A DNA stretch of 7,275 bases from positions 1-7,275 of the forward strand of contig PNNU01000164.1 in the NCBI GenBank assembly GCA_013824385.1, written 5' to 3'. Positions 6,113 to 7,275 of this stretch are shown here, one piece after another. A model generated the notes under the pieces. The model saw only the letters and a list, made by a program, of their open reading frames with translations, made no database searches and was not told where the DNA came from. The stretch's first letter is position 1. Each line of letters begins with the position of its first letter. The DNA is from Anaerolinea sp. (lineage in GTDB: Bacteria; Chloroflexota; Anaerolineae; Anaerolineales; Anaerolineaceae). A program made the translations under genes and the position numbers.

Positions 6113-7275
6113 TTACTTGTTTGCGTTTGCGGTGCCAGTGGCGACCCATTCAGCAGCGGCGACACCCTTTTCGAAAACTTCATCAGTACCGCAGAAGTTG
6201 GACCAGTATAGGCCTAACTGAGGAACCTGCGGGCGGATGGTGGCGCCTTTATTGAAGGCATCCACGAGACCCTGGATCAGGGGATCGGTGATGGTGACGT
6301 CAGTGCGCACAGGAACGTGACCGGCTTCGTTCATCATGACGGTCTGTGAAGCGGCGTTGGTGAGGAATAGAGCAACCTTCAGGGCAGCTTCCTGATTGGT
6401 GCTTGTTGGATTGAAATAGAATCCATCAACACCTAGGAATGGGGTGGCGGGGCCAGTGGGGCCAGCGGGCAGCGCGGTCACGGCCAATTTATCGCCAAGG
6501 GCATTTTTGTAATCGCCCATTGCCCAGTTACCATTGGTGATCGCAACAGCTTTTCCTTCACTGAAGGGGGCAAGACCATCGCTGTCGTTTTTCGGCCAGG
6601 AATTGGTTTTGGAGATCTGATAAGCTTCATTCAAGAAGGCCATCGCATCTGCAACGCCGGTACCCTGGTCAGCAACAACTTTCCATGAATCGTCGAAGAT
6701 TTTTCCGCCATAAGCGCCAAAGAAACCAAAGTGATGGTAGCAGCCGTAGCTGATAGAGACTTCGGTGCCGCCCTGCATCAGAGCAAGCAGTTCATCGGTA
6801 GTCGCAGGAGGCGTGGGGAGCAATTCTTTGTTATACCAGAAAGCAACTGCCTTGAGGCTTTCGGGAATACCATAGAGAACACCATCAACGCTCATACCAT
6901 CGATACCAAGTTGGTTTACGCCATCAAGTTTGCCTTTGGCAAGTTCAGTAATATCTGCCACCAGGCCGGCACGGGCATCATCACCCAATGAATCATTGGG
7001 GGCAATGAACATATCAGGACCACTTCCGGCGGCAACGTCAGTGCGATATTTATTGAAAATATCGTTGAATGGAACCTGAAGTGCATTAACCTTGATTTCT
7101 GGCATATCAACAGCAGCCTGCGTTAAAAGTTTGGTCAATGCAACTTCCTCAGCAGAGCCAGTGCCGTAAGCGTGCCAGAAGGTTACTTCAGCTGCAGCGG
7201 GTGCAGCGGTCGGTTTTGCGCATGCAGCCAATGCAAACGCAACGATCATCAAAATACTGATCAGGGGTAATAACT
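6113..7275 (-). CDS. malE: Maltose/maltodextrin-type ABC transporter substrate-binding lipoprotein (5' partial)
   Basis: Extracellular sugar-binding component of an ABC importer, family 1 (MalE-like), tethered to the outer face of the membrane. The frame is open to the right edge, so the start lies outside the window. The first visible residues, LLPLISILMIVAFALAAC, are a hydrophobic signal core ending in a type II lipobox with the lipidated Cys at visible residue 18 (codon 7222-7220); the internal TTG and ATG at 7252 and 7249 lie inside this core and are not real starts. After an Ala/Pro/Thr linker come MalE-like landmarks (visible numbering): YNKELLP at 147-153, NGNWAM at 247-252 (compare NGPWAW in E. 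coli MalE) and PQVPQLGLYW at 348-357 (compare PNIPQMSAFW, which carries a ligand-stacking Trp). About 386 residues are visible, a full-length mature protein. It is first in the cluster and followed by a strong hairpin before malF. It is GC-richer than its neighbours, perhaps reflecting high expression. Maltodextrin is the likely ligand from motifs and the amylase nearby; another alpha-glucoside is possible. Confidence 0.9.
   Translation of the reverse strand, partial: LLPLISILMIVAFALAACAKPTAAPAAAEVTFWHAYGTGSAEEVALTKLLTQAAVDMPEIKVNALQVPFNDIFNKYRTDVAAGSGPDMFIAPNDSLGDDARAGLVADITELAKGKLDGVNQLGIDGMSVDGVLYGIPESLKAVAFWYNKELLPTPPATTDELLALMQGGTEVSISYGCYHHFGFFGAYGGKIFDDSWKVVADQGTGVADAMAFLNEAYQISKTNSWPKNDSDGLAPFSEGKAVAITNGNWAMGDYKNALGDKLAVTALPAGPTGPATPFLGVDGFYFNPTSTNQEAALKVALFLTNAASQTVMMNEAGHVPVRTDVTITDPLIQGLVDAFNKGATIRPQVPQLGLYWSNFCGTDEVFEKGVAAAEWVATGTANANK

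Noticed and set aside
402..6991. Plus-strand open frames of 60-120 codons throughout
   Set aside because: All lie opposite well-supported minus-strand genes, have low-complexity or unlikely protein composition and no ribosome binding sites.
7247..7252. Internal TTG or ATG as binding-protein start
   Set aside because: The frame is open to the edge and the residues before them (LLPLISI) are the natural signal-peptide core, so the true start is upstream of the window.

Overview
The window is a single minus-strand carbohydrate-uptake and degradation cluster, read from right to left, with no plus-strand gene I can support. In transcription order it holds: a maltose/maltodextrin-type solute-binding lipoprotein (5' end outside the window), MalF- and MalG-type ABC permeases, a lipoprotein alpha-amylase of family GH13, a large membrane protein that joins a GT-C glycosyltransferase-like N-terminal half to a second MalF-type permease, and the first 25 codons of a further gene that sits where a second MalG would be. 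No ATPase, regulator, RNA gene, mobile element, CRISPR array or promoter is visible; the main promoter should lie upstream of the binding protein, beyond position 7275.

The genes suggest a Gram-positive-type or monoderm-like heterotroph that anchors both binding protein and amylase as lipoproteins. The mosaic of moderate GC content, Shine-Dalgarno sequences, a PMT-like GT-C protein with a DE/HPPL signature and a maltodextrin cluster of this layout fits Chloroflexota (Anaerolineae) best, but this is inference from general resemblance only. The binding-protein gene is clearly GC-richer than the left end of the window (34 of 60 bases in 6181-6240 against 20 of 60 in 121-180).

Right part (3950-7275): binding protein, then a 128-nt gap carrying a 16-bp hairpin with a GCGA loop, then malF and malG separated by one base. 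This is a standard importer; the hairpin probably sets high binding-protein and lower permease levels. Middle (2249-3944): a second hairpin (GAGA loop) and the amylase, which would cut alpha-glucans at the cell surface into oligosaccharides for the importer.

Left part (1-2248): the unusual section. The glycosyltransferase-permease gene starts directly at the amylase stop and in the same frame. Its permease half is cut by one in-frame TAG at 509-511, after which the same frame continues through the EAA loop and the last membrane segments to a TAA at 68-70. It is the only TAG among the stops seen here. Either the fused gene is newly broken, the TAG is an assembly or sequencing error, or the codon is read through. 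The fusion itself is the best candidate for something undescribed: an enzyme of the lipid-linked sugar type physically tied to a sugar importer subunit.
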